A stretch of DNA of 64,000 nucleotides from Glebionis coronaria. Taxonomy: Eukaryota > Streptophyta > Magnoliopsida > Asterales > Asteraceae. The notes under the pieces were generated by a model. It worked only from the letters and a program-made list of their open reading frames with translations. It ran no database searches and was not told where the DNA came from. Shown piece by piece: positions 1-11,270 of the stretch (within the stretch, counting starts at the first letter, position 1; every line of letters begins with the position of its first letter). The stretch spans positions 26,995,224-27,059,223 of the forward strand of contig CM046876.1 of assembly GCA_025667525.1 (NCBI GenBank), read 5' to 3'. The position numbers and the translations under genes were made by a program.

Positions 1-622
1 CCGACGTGCGAAGAGCCCATCTAAAGTGATGTGCCTGCTCTTCAGGAGTACTTGCTGCTGCACCAAGGAAACCAGCCAAGCAAAGAAAGCGCTGCATAAA
101 CTCGTTGTTGTTCTCCCCAGCTCTCTGTCAGATCCCATGGTACTCTCTCTTGAGCTTGTCCTGCTCAGCCTTGGTAAAGAACTGCTCCATCACCCTGTCC
201 TTGAACTGAGCCCAAGTCAAACCAGCAACCCACTCATCACCACCTTCAGATTGCATCAATGCTAACCACCAGTTGAGTACATCGCCTTCGAACCGATAGC
301 ATGCCAACCTCGCCTTGTATGCGGGGTCACAGCCCATGGCATTGAAAATCTTCTCGATGTGAGCCAACCAGCTTTCAGCATCGCTGGGGCTATCTGTCTT
401 CTCAAAAGCTCGAGGGCAGAGCTTGTTGAATCTCTCCAGCCATACTGCTAATGTCACCGGAGGAGGAGGAGGAGGTGGCTGATTATGCTGCTGATTGTTG
501 GCAGCTTGAACTTCAGCCCTGATGTCGTTCCTCAGTTGAGGAAGCAAGGGTTGCATGGCAGCCTGAATTGCAGCATTGAGTTGCTCATGTTCGCGTGTGA
601 GAACCATCTGACAGTATAACAT
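1..622 (-). pseudogene. Ty3/gypsy retrotransposon gag fragment, interrupted by an in-frame stop
   Basis: The reading frame starts at ATG 620-622, or at the internal ATG 605-607 (MVLTREHEQ). A polyproline/glutamine stretch around residues 45-55 is followed by a retrotransposon gag core with landmarks WLAHIEKIF, CYRFEGDVLNWW, WAQFKDRVMEQFF and KLKREY. A TGA at 128-130 interrupts it. The same frame then continues to base 1 with NNNEFMQRFLCLAGF and TPEEQAHHFRWAL, which is normal gag sequence. The stop is most simply a CGA-to-TGA transition at a CpG. Gag would form the capsid of the virus-like particle. The fragment runs off the left edge. It lies downstream of the primer-binding site at 1046-1057 and the LTR at 1062-4115, so all three belong to one minus-strand element. 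Not a host gene. Confidence 0.85.
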
Positions 623-1045
623 AAAACATATGATTTAAACAGATCAAAACATAAAATCTATATATACATGAAAAAAAAATTATACTAAAATTTCACTAGA
701 AAAATTTTATGCAACAAAATTTTGTGTATGAATGCATGATGCAGTTTTATGAAAACTTTTGTATGCTCGAGAGTGAACGCCTCTGGTCAATTCACCCAAA
801 ACAAAGACATAGCGAGGGGACGCCTATGGGCCGGTCCCAAATCTAAAAGTTTCGATAAAACACATGCGACTAAATAAGGCCAGTCCTGTACCAACCATTA
901 CTTAGTCAAAAACCCTGCAACAATGACATGTATATGTATGCTTAAAAATAATGAATGCATGAAAACAACTGTCAGTTCTAGGAAGACCGTAGTGACTACC
1001 CACTAATCACAGGTCATATTTGAGAGCCTACAGGTCGAAGCCTTG

Positions 1046-1057
1046 GCTCTGATACCA
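1046..1057 (-). other. Primer-binding site of the minus-strand gypsy element
   Basis: The minus strand reads TGGTATCAGAGC, with similarity extending to 1041 (TGGTATCAGAGCCAAGG). This is the standard plant LTR-retrotransposon site complementary to the 3' end of initiator tRNA-Met. Four bases (1058-1061) separate it from the LTR end at 1062, the expected arrangement. Confidence 0.85.
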
Positions 1058-1061
1058 TAAT

Positions 1062-4000
1062 TGTAACACCCTATTTTGGAAATGGAAATATCACAGCAAT
1101 TATGGCGTGTCATCAAAGCATACAAGGAAAAATATCTAAACATTACTTGACCATAAAAAGGAAAATACCGAAATCAAACATCGGTAGTCCAAAAGTAAAG
1201 CTCATCACACACAAACATAGTATAATAAGGGAAAGGACTAAACAATGTCCAAAGCATAAGTATCATAAGAAAGGAAATGCATAATGTAAATAAGGCTAGA
1301 CAGCTTCCAGTCCATATGCACGTACTCTTAGTGTCTACGAGCGTCCCTGAGTACCTGCCGTTTTGGGAACATAGAAAAGGAAAATGACTGAGCAAATACG
1401 CTCAGTGCACGGATGTACAATAAAACATGAATAGGATAAGCATATAACATAATAACAGCGGAAGAAAACTAAGTCCCGAGTAACCTAGTTAAGTCGTAAT
1501 AAAACTGGTTTTAATTGTTTGAAAGTCTTATGTTTATCTTATAAAAACTGTTTGTCATATTTTACCATTAGCCAATATAGGTCATAAAAATCCATCGTGC
1601 ATGAATACTTGGAGGGGTGACCTCATCATGCAAATTAGAGGGGCTGCCTCTAATTTAATATACTAGTTTTTGGGTAGGAGGGATCAGCTCCTTGTGAAGG
1701 ATGCAAGGAACACACCACATTCACCATGTAATCCTGAATAAAAACATGTAACTAGGATGCACCCATACGCCCCACATGATAAATATAAATAAATGGCCAA
1801 AAACTGAAGGGACGCCACGAGCAATCACTCCGCCGTGGTGAAGTCATAACATTAGTGCCTCTAATGTTATGGTTATGGTACCTCCATAACTAGGTGAAAC
1901 TGGTCATGCATGTATATGGCTATAGGTAATCTTAATTAAACATAAGCAATCAAACACGTAACTTATACTACGGGAAAACAGTTGGCTGCATACGGGGAAT
2001 CCTAATAAGGAAAGAATGTCCATACTGAAAGGACGGGAATCCGTACCTTATGTCCAGTGAACGAAGAAGATGAACTGAGAGGAATCCTATTTCCGAATCA
2101 CTAGTGCTACATAAATACATACATGAATAAGTATCTGCTTACTAAATACGTAGCTGGTTTTATGTCATGTCTTAGCTTATTTTATGTGTTCTTACCATGT
2201 TTTACTGTTTTAAAAGCCTTAAACTGTGTTTTATCTTATATTCTGTTTAATCTGATTAAGTATTTCTGGTATTTCATGTGTTATTATACTTACTGTGTAA
2301 TAATAAGTAACTTTCCAAAAATAGCAGGTTTCCTAAAATAGAAAGTTTCCAAAAATAGAAAGTTTCCAAAAATAGAAAGTTTCCAAAAATAGAAAGTTAC
2401 CAAAAATAGAAAGTTTCCAAAAATAGAATTACTGCTAAAAATAGATAAGTTTCTAAAAATAGAAAGTTTCCATAAATAGATCAGCTGCCTTAATTAAATA
2501 AGTTTCCATAAATAGATTAGCTGCCTGAAATAAATAAGTTTCTAAAAATAGAAGGTTTCCATAAATAAATTAGCTGCCTTATTTAATTAAGTTTCTAAAA
2601 ATAGAAGGTTTCCATAATTAGAAATAAGCTGGTTAAATAAGCTAAGTATATAAGCCTAAGTGTTTTCATGATTATTTTCTAAGTCATATGATATAATGTA
2701 TAGTTTAATAATTATTTCATGTAATTTAATTAAACTATAGGTTAAAATATTTAATTAAAGTATAACATGTTTTAATTAAATAAGTTAAATACTTAGGTTA
2801 AAATATGTATTATTATATATTAATAATATAACCTAAGTCATGTTAATTAATTAATTATATCCATGGGTTTAAAATAATTAATTAATTATAAGTCTTAAAT
2901 ATACAAATACTTAGGTTAATTAATTTCATGTTTATAATAATTAAAATAACCTAAGTCATGTTATTAAATTACTCATATCATTTTATTAATTTAATTTTAA
3001 CATAAGATCATAAACATAAAAAAACTAAACATACACCATGAACCGGATCTAGACTAAAAAGCATGAACCGGACATGAAATCGACACCGTACCCCGAACCA
3101 ACTCGGGGTACCCCGTGTTTTACTGCTGCCGTGGGACCCATACGCACCAACCAAGACCATATGGTCTTGGTGGTGGTCGGCTTGGCAAACCGAAACCCAT
3201 TTGGGTTCGGTGCAGCCTGCGGCCAAAAACAAACACCCCTTAAAACACCCTTTTGATTTTATTTAACTCCAAATCATGTTAGATCCATGTTTAATTATTA
3301 TGTTTTTGTAAAAACATTACATGTTCTTGATTTATAAAAAGATTAAATCAAAAGAAAAGGTTTAAAAAGGATTTACCGAATTCGTGGATCAAAAGGACGA
3401 ATAACCAACACGATCAATCACTAAAACTTCAAGATCCAAGATCACAAACCACTCCTTATGGTGGTTGTAGGGTGGCGGCACAAAAAGAAAAGGAATAGGA
3501 GGTTTTTAGGTTTTCGTAAAAATCTTCTGTAAAGATTAAATGAGTAGTAAGAAAATAATAACCCCCTTCAGTAAATTTGACAAATTGGCTTTGCCCATTT
3601 GCCCTTGTTGCCGCGGGTAGGGACCCCACTTGGGATACCCGTACCTTTTTCCGTGTCTCGTTGTTAAGCTAAACGTTTGTGATTATTTGTGTTCGTGTTT
3701 TAAGTGTTCTCGTTACGTAAATACCGTGATCTAATATATTTAATTACGCTCGTAATAAATATATATACGTAATTAATAATAGTTCGTGTTTTAGTTACGT
3801 TCATGATTTCATGATCGCATGTTCGTGATTAATTATCGTCAAATAATTATTACGTGATCGTGCATAGTAAATACTTATCGTGTTCTAACACGTACGTAAT
3901 ATGTAAACTCCTAACACGTAATCGTAATCATGTTATATTAGGAAAGTTTAATCTAGTACGTACGATCCTAAGGGTACTATGCATGGTAAAAGCATGCGGG

Positions 4001-4115
4001 TTTTACAATGAATTTGGGCCTAACTTGGACTAGGACTTTTACATACATTATATAAAGATTTGATAGTTCATAAAAACACTCATTATTTTCTCCTGGATAT
4101 CAAGGAGTCGTGACA
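1062..4115 (-). mobile_element. 5' LTR of a Ty3/gypsy element (about 3.05 kb)
   Basis: On the minus strand the LTR would start TGTCACGACTCC at 4115 and end GGGTGTTACA at 1062, next to the primer-binding site. The short imperfect terminal inversion TGT..AC / GT..ACA is typical of plant gypsy LTRs. The inner end at 1062 is well supported. The outer end at 4115 rests only on the TGTCAC terminus, because the partner LTR and any target-site duplication lie outside the window. No coding frame of note is present. It contains an internal 17-bp minisatellite (2309-2630). Confidence 0.6.
2309..2630. repeat. 17-bp minisatellite inside the LTR
   Basis: The motif gtttccaaaaatagaaa repeats head to tail, about six near-perfect units between 2309 and 2430. 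More degenerate units (gtttctaaaaatagaagg, gtttccataaatagat) continue to about 2630. Confidence 0.85.
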
Positions 4116-6431
4116 TATTATACAAAAGTTAGGGATTTCATAATAAATCTTGGCTTTCACAAATCTAAGGTAAAACATGTAATCCTTTTTCATTTAATTT
4201 GTTTTTAATCATGTGTACACCAAATTATGATGGATTTAGGGTTAGGGAAAAATTAAAATATGAGATTTAATGTTATTGTAATGATTAGATTAATTAGGTC
4301 TTGTAACTAATTATGAATTGGGTGATTAATAGGGTTAGTTTAATTAAATTCGTAATTAAAAACTGTGTAGAATATTAGGTCTATTGTTTTGATCATATCT
4401 AGAGTTCTAAGAACATTAATGATACGAACCAAGTACCTCTGAAAAGGTATTTAAGTTGACTTTTAAATGCAAGAAACGAGGACTAAATTGGAGATCGATA
4501 AGTGGGTTAAAATAGGTTATGACAGTCGGAGGTCAAAATAGTTTTGGAATCAGCCGGGTTTAAATTAATGTTTTAAGATGGTTAGGATACTTAGGAGTAC
4601 AATTGTACTTTAAAACAAATATGAGAGTTAGTTTATATGTTATATAAGACATCTGAAATAGGGCTAATCAATTGGGATATGGAAGACCCTCTGATCATAT
4701 CAAAAATTTTATATGTTCAAAATTAGTAAAATATGGATAGACAAAAGTATATAGATGTATATTGGGGCCTTAATAGTAGCTTTAAGGTTGGGTCAAAATA
4801 GAAGAGTTAGCTAACACATGTAAGGGCATAGGGTTTTCTTTACAAAAAGTATGGGTATGTTTAGGTTGGCGTTGGGCTCATTGACCGGGGACTAAAAATC
4901 GGGACTGTTTTGGGTAAAAAGTAAACGGGATAGGTATCGAACTTGACTAAGTTTAAGACTTGTTAGAGACGGATATTGAGATGCTTAGAGCATATAAATG
5001 GAGTTAATATGAGGGTGAGTGTTAGATGTCCATCATAGATTGATGAGCCATTTTAGTTATTGGTTCATGTCTTGATGTTATGCATTTTATTTGTTTAGCT
5101 TTTTCCTAGTGCGCAGAATATTTGGAGGTGCTCAATCAGGTGAGTTCATAGTCCCATTTTTACTAAGTTTTTAAATATTTTTCCAGTATGAGATGGAGAT
5201 GACACTTGTAATATTTTTAAATGTGTTAGTACTATGTTCTTTAAAATATTTTGATAATATGTTTTTCAAATGTGTGGACTTAATGTGCTATTATGTAATA
5301 TGCCTACTTATGTGATATGTTATATGTTTTATTATATGTTCTGGCATGCGTTCTGAGTACATATGTTCTGAGTACATGTACATCGTCTTCTTGGAGGCAA
5401 GATATCTCTACGGGGATATGAGTTCAACTTCCATACTGGGTATGGGAAATATCCGGATAGGTGTAGGTGCATTTGTTCTTATTTTGTGTACTTAATTGTT
5501 ATAGTATGTTATGTTTGTAGTTGTGTGTAACATGAATATCACTTTATAGTCTATTGCTTTAACTTATTTTTCTACAACTTATTTACAACGGCTGTCAAGT
5601 TCATATGATATTTTTAGATAACTTAAACCTATGTTCTCACCAACTTTATATTGACAGATTTTAGTGTCATTTTTAGGTGAAGTAGTTATGAAAGATGGTG
5701 TTAGAAGTGGCTAGAGTCTAGAGGCTGCGAGGACTGCATAGGAGGAATCCCTTTCCTCTTAGTTTTATTTTCATTGTTTGAATAATAAGTGATACATTTT
5801 AGGCACCTATATGTTTGATATGTGTTTATTTGTTTGTCTTTGGTGAGAGGTAAGACTTTTAATTACTTACCTAGACCCCTGCATTTGTTGAGATATTTTC
5901 ATGACATTTTGTGTCACCATTTATGATTTTTAATTTTATTTAGTTCTCTTTATATACACGATATTGTTCTGATGATATCCATACATCGCGCCCCATATTC
6001 CGCCATGGGGGAGTGTGATAGAATACCGACGGAAATGACTGTCGCTATTGACTTGTTTTGTAGTAGTGTGGAAAGCGTTCCTTATAAAACTCTTCTCTTA
6101 AATTTTGATGTAAAAGAGAAAAATATAAAAATTGTAAGTTTTCTGGTTGGATTAGAAATAAAATTATTTCTTTTATACTATTTCAAAGTTTAAATGATAA
6201 TAAAAATATATAAAGTAATATTATATTAATTGATTAAAATACAACACGTGGCTTATATTTTTAAATTATTATATAGAGGAGATCTATTTTAATACCATAT
6301 TTATTTTTGTTACTATGTGACTCATCTACACCATTCGTCTTTACCCCCATCTGGATAAGAATAAAAGTGTTTATTTATGTCACCTATTTTTATAATTTAA
6401 ATATCTCCTAAACTGTTAAGTATTAAACAAA
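4116..6431. other. LTR-like AT-rich sequence without genes
   Basis: No credible coding frame is seen. Stretches such as gtgagttcatagtccc (5141) and acctatgttctcaccaac (5629) resemble long gypsy LTR/UTR sequence of Asteraceae elements, so this is probably an old LTR. The tandem duplication begins inside it at about 5132. Everything to the right of that point recurs from 37461. Confidence 0.4.
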
Positions 6432-6440
6432 AATAATATA

Positions 6441-7517
6441 GGGTAAAAACTATAAAATACCATCTTACTTATTGATTTGTGTCAACTTTAAACACTTACT
6501 TTTTATCTCGTGACTTTAACAATGAACTTTCAAATTTGTTCCGACTATACCAATATAAGCATTAAATGACTATACTACCCTCCTCTTCTTCAATATAATT
6601 ACATGTATTGCCACACACATCTGCTTGTTACTATTTCATTCTAGTTTTTTTCTTCTTAAAGAAAACAACCCACCATGTTTGTTTCTCTCCTTCAAAGGAC
6701 ACACACCACAATCAATCTGTCACATAAACACGTCGGTCAAACTCCTACCATACACCTACCCTTTAATTGAAAACCTCAATCTTAAAAAATCTGAGATGAA
6801 TCTAATAATCTTAAAAAATTAGTTTGCACCTTTAATCTTTTGATTCCAAATCTTGAGTCAAATGCTATAAGGCTGCGATGTCCAAAACAAAGCATATGCT
6901 GTAGCTGCCATTCAGTTTGGATCCCGAGAATAAAAGGCTCAGTTTCAGATGTATATTGAATTATTGATAGTAGAAGTGGATCTCTTAGCCCATATTCTTA
7001 TGCTAGTATGGTCATCCAAATCCAGTTCATGAACATACCGAGAGTTTACTTTCGCATCTAAACCATAATAATGCTGAATGTCTTTTATGTGCTTCTCTAA
7101 GACATTCTCTTCTGGGTTTTCTTTGATTATTGTAGCAAACGACTCTAAGACATTCTCTTCACGTGTTTGACAAGAATGTGTTATGATGCTTGCACCAAGT
7201 CCAGTTACATTTTCATTATTCCTATCTAGCAAAGATATAAGAAACTGAATATTCTTTTCTTCAAAAAAGTCATATTGAAGATAGATCTCAGATTCTTATA
7301 AGTACAGATAAAGAGGTGTTTTTGTCAGTCAATAATGTGAGAAAAAAAAAGACAAGGGTATATTGGTCATTTAAGAGGGTAATATAGTCATTTAATGCTT
7401 ATATTGGTATAGTCGGAACAAATTTGAAAGTTCATTGTTAAAGTCACGAGATAAAAAAGTAAGTGTTTAAAGTTGACACAAATCAATAAGTAAGACGGTA
7501 TTTTATAGCTTTTACCC
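6441..7517. mobile_element. Non-autonomous Mutator-like element (Pack-MULE candidate), copy A
   Basis: Terminal inverted repeats of about 142 bp lie at 6441-6582 and 7375-7517, starting GGGTAAAAACTATAAAATACC and its near-perfect inverse. A 9-bp target-site duplication AATAATATA flanks it exactly (6432-6440 and 7518-7526). Long TIRs with a 9-bp duplication are the signature of Mutator superfamily elements. No transposase is present. The interior holds a protein-like fragment (6945-7290, minus), so it may have captured host DNA. Confidence 0.88.
6945..7290 (-). pseudogene. Captured gene fragment inside the MULE, armadillo-repeat-like
   Basis: The minus frame is open from about 7290 through 6945. 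It starts FFEEKNIQFLISLLDRN and continues GLGASIITHSCQT and ESFATIIKENPE, then changes character (YYGLDAKVN, HELDLDDH). The first part resembles a helical armadillo repeat such as those of ARMC8-like proteins; I recognise this only by eye. The ENVLE motif occurs twice, consistent with a spliced or rearranged capture. There is no ATG at the left end of the frame and no intact domain, so it is treated as a gene fragment rather than a gene. The copy at 39275-39620 is nearly identical. Confidence 0.4.
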
Positions 7518-7694
7518 AATAATATACCATCGCGACGAGCAATTAATTAACTTTCTACAAATATGCACTATGATATACTTTTAAAGAATTTTTTTTTCAT
7601 TTTTGAAATTTACGTGAAATATCATATATGATAATAGTGTTTCATCATATATGATATTACTTCTAGATTACAAATTACTAATTATGATATTGGT

Positions 7695-7788
7695 TTATAT
7701 CATATATGATAAGTTATATCATATATGATAAGTTATATCATATATGATAAGTTATATCATATATGATAAGTTATATCATATATGATAC
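7695..7788. repeat. 19-bp palindromic tandem repeat, five units
   Basis: The unit ttatatcatatatgataag contains the perfect palindrome TATCATATATGATA. It occurs five times here and three times at the equivalent place in copy B, where the first unit is imperfect. Single copies of the palindrome also occur at 7620-7660. Confidence 0.9.
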
Positions 7789-8369
7789 TAACGTTAAATT
7801 ATATATCATATTAGTGTCATGTATGATACTTTTCAACAATGAAAAAAACCATGAAAAACGAAGAAATTTTTTTTGTCAAAAGTATATTATATATTATATC
7901 TATAGAAAGATAATTGCCCAGATATTAATGTTTGATAAAAAAAATAATAAATAAGTTTTAGATTAATTTTATCAATTACATTAATATGGATATAAGTATC
8001 AAAATAAAAAATTGATATACAAAAGAATTTAAATCTTATTATGTATCACTCAATTATTGTAAACCCAGTAAAAAAACAACCAACTACTCCACCGCCTTTT
8101 ACAAAAAGGTGTATTCAAAAGATAAAACACTGTATGAAAGCCCATTAAATAAAAACCAAACATTTGATTTCAAAAAGATTTAAGCCTAAACCCATCAAAA
8201 CCCACATATCAAACAATTTAAATAGAGTTCAATTGGGCGTAATTGAAATAATAATTATGTTTAATGAAAATATAATTTCCTGTTATGAACAAAACGGAAA
8301 GATTAATCAAAAAATTAATGTGAATGCTTTGTAACAGAAATATATTAATTACCATCATTTAGGTTGTCA

Positions 8370-8376
8370 TATAAAT
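8370..8376 (+). promoter_or_regulatory. TATA box of DEFL gene 1
   Basis: TATAAAT lies about 100 bases upstream of the ATG at 8471. The matching position is kept in copy B at 40668. Confidence 0.5.
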
Positions 8377-8470
8377 TGACAAAAATTACCACGACATTAG
8401 TAGAAGTATTCTTCTAAACTATTACCAGAAAGCTCGTATAGCCTATTTCATGACCATCTCATCTCAAATA

Positions 8471-8846
8471 ATGAATACATCAATGATTTTCGTTCTTTTC
8501 TGTTTGTTAGGTACTTCTTTTTTATCTTTTTCTTTTTATTTGTTAAATAAATATTCATCTTATAAGTTTTAACAATCGTTATGTTTTATTTTTGCACGCA
8601 GTTGGTGAACAAGCATACATGTTAAATGCACGAGATGTAGTTGCTCAAAAGGATTCGTTGGTAAATCCAAATGGGGGTGATCAATGCGTTGAGAACATGG
8701 GTTTATGCAGCCCTCAATGCATGGCTGGTTGCTGCATTGACAAATGTGCGAGCAAATACCCCGGTGCCGGCTCCGGAAAGTGCGAGGGTCCCATAGGAAC
8801 CGTTCATACTCTATGTAATTGCTATCATCCATGTCCACTCAACTAA
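8471..8846 (+). CDS. Defensin-like secreted cysteine-rich peptide (DEFL 1), two exons
   Basis: Exon 1 is 8471-8510, exon 2 is 8602-8846, and the 91-bp intron has GT-AG ends. Splicing gives 94 aa. The first ~18 residues (MNTSMIFVLFCLLVGEQA) form a signal peptide, so the product should be secreted. The intron interrupts the signal-peptide region, as in plant defensin genes. The mature part has 10 cysteines. The order CxxxC (CCIDKC), GxC (GKC) and CxC (CNC) with a final Cys fits the cysteine-stabilised alpha-beta fold, plus one extra Cys pair. DEFL peptides serve in defence or in cell-cell signalling such as pollination; which applies here cannot be told. Downstream lies a convergent SCPL pseudogene. 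Family call is by motif only. Confidence 0.8.
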
Positions 8847-9149
8847 TTCCAAATCTCTATTTTATCTTCTGCTTTCATCTTTGTGTTTAATTTTACAAAC
8901 AATTGAAGTGTAATACAAGAGATCATGTGTAGTACTCTCTCTTATTTTGATTTTTAATGAAAAAATCAATTATAAAACAAGGTTCTTTTGTTTATCAGCA
9001 ACCTGTAAATGGCATTGCTTAGGAATTTTATTGGCTGGACAACATTGCTTATTAAAGCTTATTTGAAGTTTGCAGTCAGCTTTTGTATCATACACAAGTC
9101 ATGAGATCAAATAATTATTCACATATCATTCAAATGGTCTCACTAAAAT

Positions 9150-9475
9150 TTACAATGATTTATTGTTTAAAAACTGAATAAACATAGCATATAAATCAGC
9201 ATGTGATCGTGATACTTCGTACCCAACTCCCCTCACCGTAGCATATGTTAAACCATTGTAAACCACAAGATAACCAGTCACCTTAACAACCAGAGTTATC
9301 AAGTATCAAAATTAGACATTTAAATTTGTAAGAATAGTGTTATATATGTATATATGTGTTTAATTACCGGTTGCTTAGCTTAGGTTGTAAACTCCACGGA
9401 CTCCATGGCTTAACTGTTCTCAGGCTGAAAGCTTCTAGCCCATAAGAAGTTGCTGTGAACGGAACAATTGAGTCT
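9150..9475 (-). pseudogene. Truncated serine carboxypeptidase-like pseudogene, exons 7-8 (copy A)
   Basis: The last two exons of an SCPL gene remain: exon 8 at 9150-9281 and exon 7 from 9368 to about 9475, with GT-AG boundaries matching the intact gene at 12268. Exon 7 retains TVKPWSPWSL but breaks off near the SGDVD motif. Exon 8 has lost the catalytic histidine: the usual GAGHEV reads GVGYEV, and one codon is deleted after SRSHAD. Sequence to the right is unrelated degenerate retroelement ORF, so exons 1-6 were lost. It sits 3' to DEFL 1, in the same convergent arrangement as DEFL 2 and the intact SCPL gene. Confidence 0.88.
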
Positions 9476-10620
9476 AACTCTAGAGGTTGATCTTGAGTCT
9501 CAGTGACAATTCATTTGCCTTTGTCAACACTTGACCTCAAGGAAAATGGTGAGAGTGCTTGATGTTGATGGTCTAACTATTGTGATTGGTATATGTTGAC
9601 TGTCTTGAGGTATTTGATCATCAACTTTGGGTACATTGGGAACCTCCACCTCCATATTAGAAGATGAGGATTCACGCTTTTTATGATCTTTACTGGCCAT
9701 TAGATGCGGCCCCCCCTTATTGTGAGAGACAGTCTCAAGCCACGTCTGCAAGTTTTGAGTTTTTTTCTCCCCCTCAATAGTTGACGCATCCATGTCAAAG
9801 ATGGTTGCAACGTTAGATTGGATGATTGATTGAGTGTTTTCTAAGGTAGCCATCCTTTTTCTCAGGCTTGGAATGATTGTCTCTCAAGCTTTCAGCAATT
9901 TTTGTGAGATTCTTTGAGTTCCTGATGTAGCCTTCGCCCTTCGGGAGCCTGACTGATCCTATTTTCGGCTTCAAGATCAGTCTTGAGAGACATACGAGAA
10001 CAAAATTAAGTCTTGATTTCACCAATAGCTGCCTGATGAGCATCTAGCTTGGTAATGACATGTAACAAGTTAGCAGTGTTGAGTAGTTCTATAAGTTGAC
10101 TCAATTTTTCAGAAGCCTCAGTGTTTGATAAAACAACTTCTTCCAAAATAATTTTCACGACATGATCAACACACTTGTTGAGCTTGGACCTGACAGCATT
10201 ACGATCTTTGTTGATATCACTGATGAACTTCATTTGATTGCCAAATATCTTTATTAGTTTCTTCTTGCTAGCAGTAGTATACTTGGTCAAGTCTTTGAGA
10301 AGCTCAGTTGCCTTTGAAGAAAGATCATTATGCGTGTCACTAACATCCCAAACAAAGTTATCATAAAGGTGTTGGAATACATCTTTTTAGAGAGTTTGGA
10401 AAAAGACCTTTTGAATTACAGAAATGATGTCATGAAACTGATTAAAGGGATGTTCCTTCTCAGGCTGTTTGGAAATTGCATCAAGTGTGCCTCAAGGAGG
10501 CTTTTTAGTTGATGCCTCAAGGGAAGACGTCTTCTTTGTGGATGACTCGTGGGAGGGCGCTGGTGACGCATCAGGGGAGGGCTTAATTGGTGAGGGTGGA
10601 TCTTTGTAATTTTTTTGCTA
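9476..10620 (-). pseudogene. Degenerate ORF, probably retroelement gag-like (copy A)
   Basis: Several minus-strand frames read on from each other once stops and frameshifts are allowed. From upstream: a Ser/Thr/Lys-rich part near 10590, then KYTTASKKKLIKIFG and LDAHQAAIGEIKT (10006-10290), then ASTIEGEKKTQNL (9524-9853, starting at a true ATG, 9851-9853). Helical, charged, low-complexity composition resembles accessory gag-like proteins of Asteraceae retroelements, but I do not recognise a named domain. Relative to copy B it lacks 27 bases (9 codons) near 10143. In copy B the same unit is split by the TRIM-like insertion. Confidence 0.5.
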
Positions 10621-10812
10621 ATTTGTTTTGGTTAAAAACTTATAGATTAATATACTCGTATCTTTTTTGGACAAATAAAACAAAGATACATGCTATAATC
10701 TAAAAGGGGAAAGAGTTACTGTCGATATAATACTACGTATGATTAAACATGCGATTTATTCTTTGTAGTGCGTGGCAAAACCTAAAATTTTTTAACATGA
10801 AGAGGCAAAAAC

Positions 10813-11168
10813 TAAATTTTGTTAACAGCAAAAGTTGTCACATGATAGCTCTCGAGTGGCACATGTAGCTGGCTAATGTTCTAAACCACATTTTATACAA
10901 TGCATGTTGAATTACACGAAACTTAAAAGAGATTAGCAAGTGAAATAAAGGAAACTAAGAATTTCATATAAGTTAAGATAGGAAAAGACTTCCAAATAAA
11001 TTATTCAAAAATATGAAAATAAATTAAATGATAGTAACGGAATGAATTAATATAATTAATGTGGATATATATATCCTATCGTAATCAAAACGGAAAAAAT
11101 AAAAACATTAATGAGAATATTATTAAGGAAATTTGTAACGGAAATTTATTTTCTTAGTAGTAAAAAAC
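10813..11168. other. Upstream segment of DEFL 2 absent from copy B
   Basis: About 355 bp lie between aggcaaaaac and the TATA box of DEFL 2. In copy B these flanks are joined directly (around 45499). The ends share a short aaaaac/ac microhomology, consistent with a deletion in copy B. No coding content is seen. Confidence 0.8.
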
Positions 11169-11170
11169 AC

Positions 11171-11177
11171 TATAAAA
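11171..11177 (+). promoter_or_regulatory. TATA box of DEFL gene 2
   Basis: TATAAAA lies 100 bases upstream of the ATG at 11271, the same spacing as in DEFL 1. Confidence 0.55.
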
Positions 11178-11270
11178 TGACCAACATTGACATTAACATA
11201 GTAATTATAGTTATAATTATAATTAAGGACAGTAGAACTATATTTTTCAAGACCATTCATCTCAGAGATC

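Noticed and set aside
3008..3256. Overlapping plus and minus frames of 60-74 codons near 3100
   Set aside because: Inside the LTR, caused by a short GC-rich island; no similarity recognised.
7695..7788. CRISPR-like array
   Set aside because: Units are contiguous 19-mers without spacers, in a plant nuclear context; a simple tandem repeat.
8569..8838. 89-codon minus-strand frame opposite the DEFL exon (and its repeats at 11444, 40867, 45777)
   Set aside because: Shadow of the conserved plus-strand exon; it has no motif and is frameshift-free only because the coding exon is conserved.
8592..8846. 84-codon frame starting inside the DEFL intron (MHAVGEQ...)
   Set aside because: It begins in intron/acceptor sequence (at a TTG in this copy). 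The spliced form from ATG 8471 gives a proper signal peptide and is conserved in all four copies.
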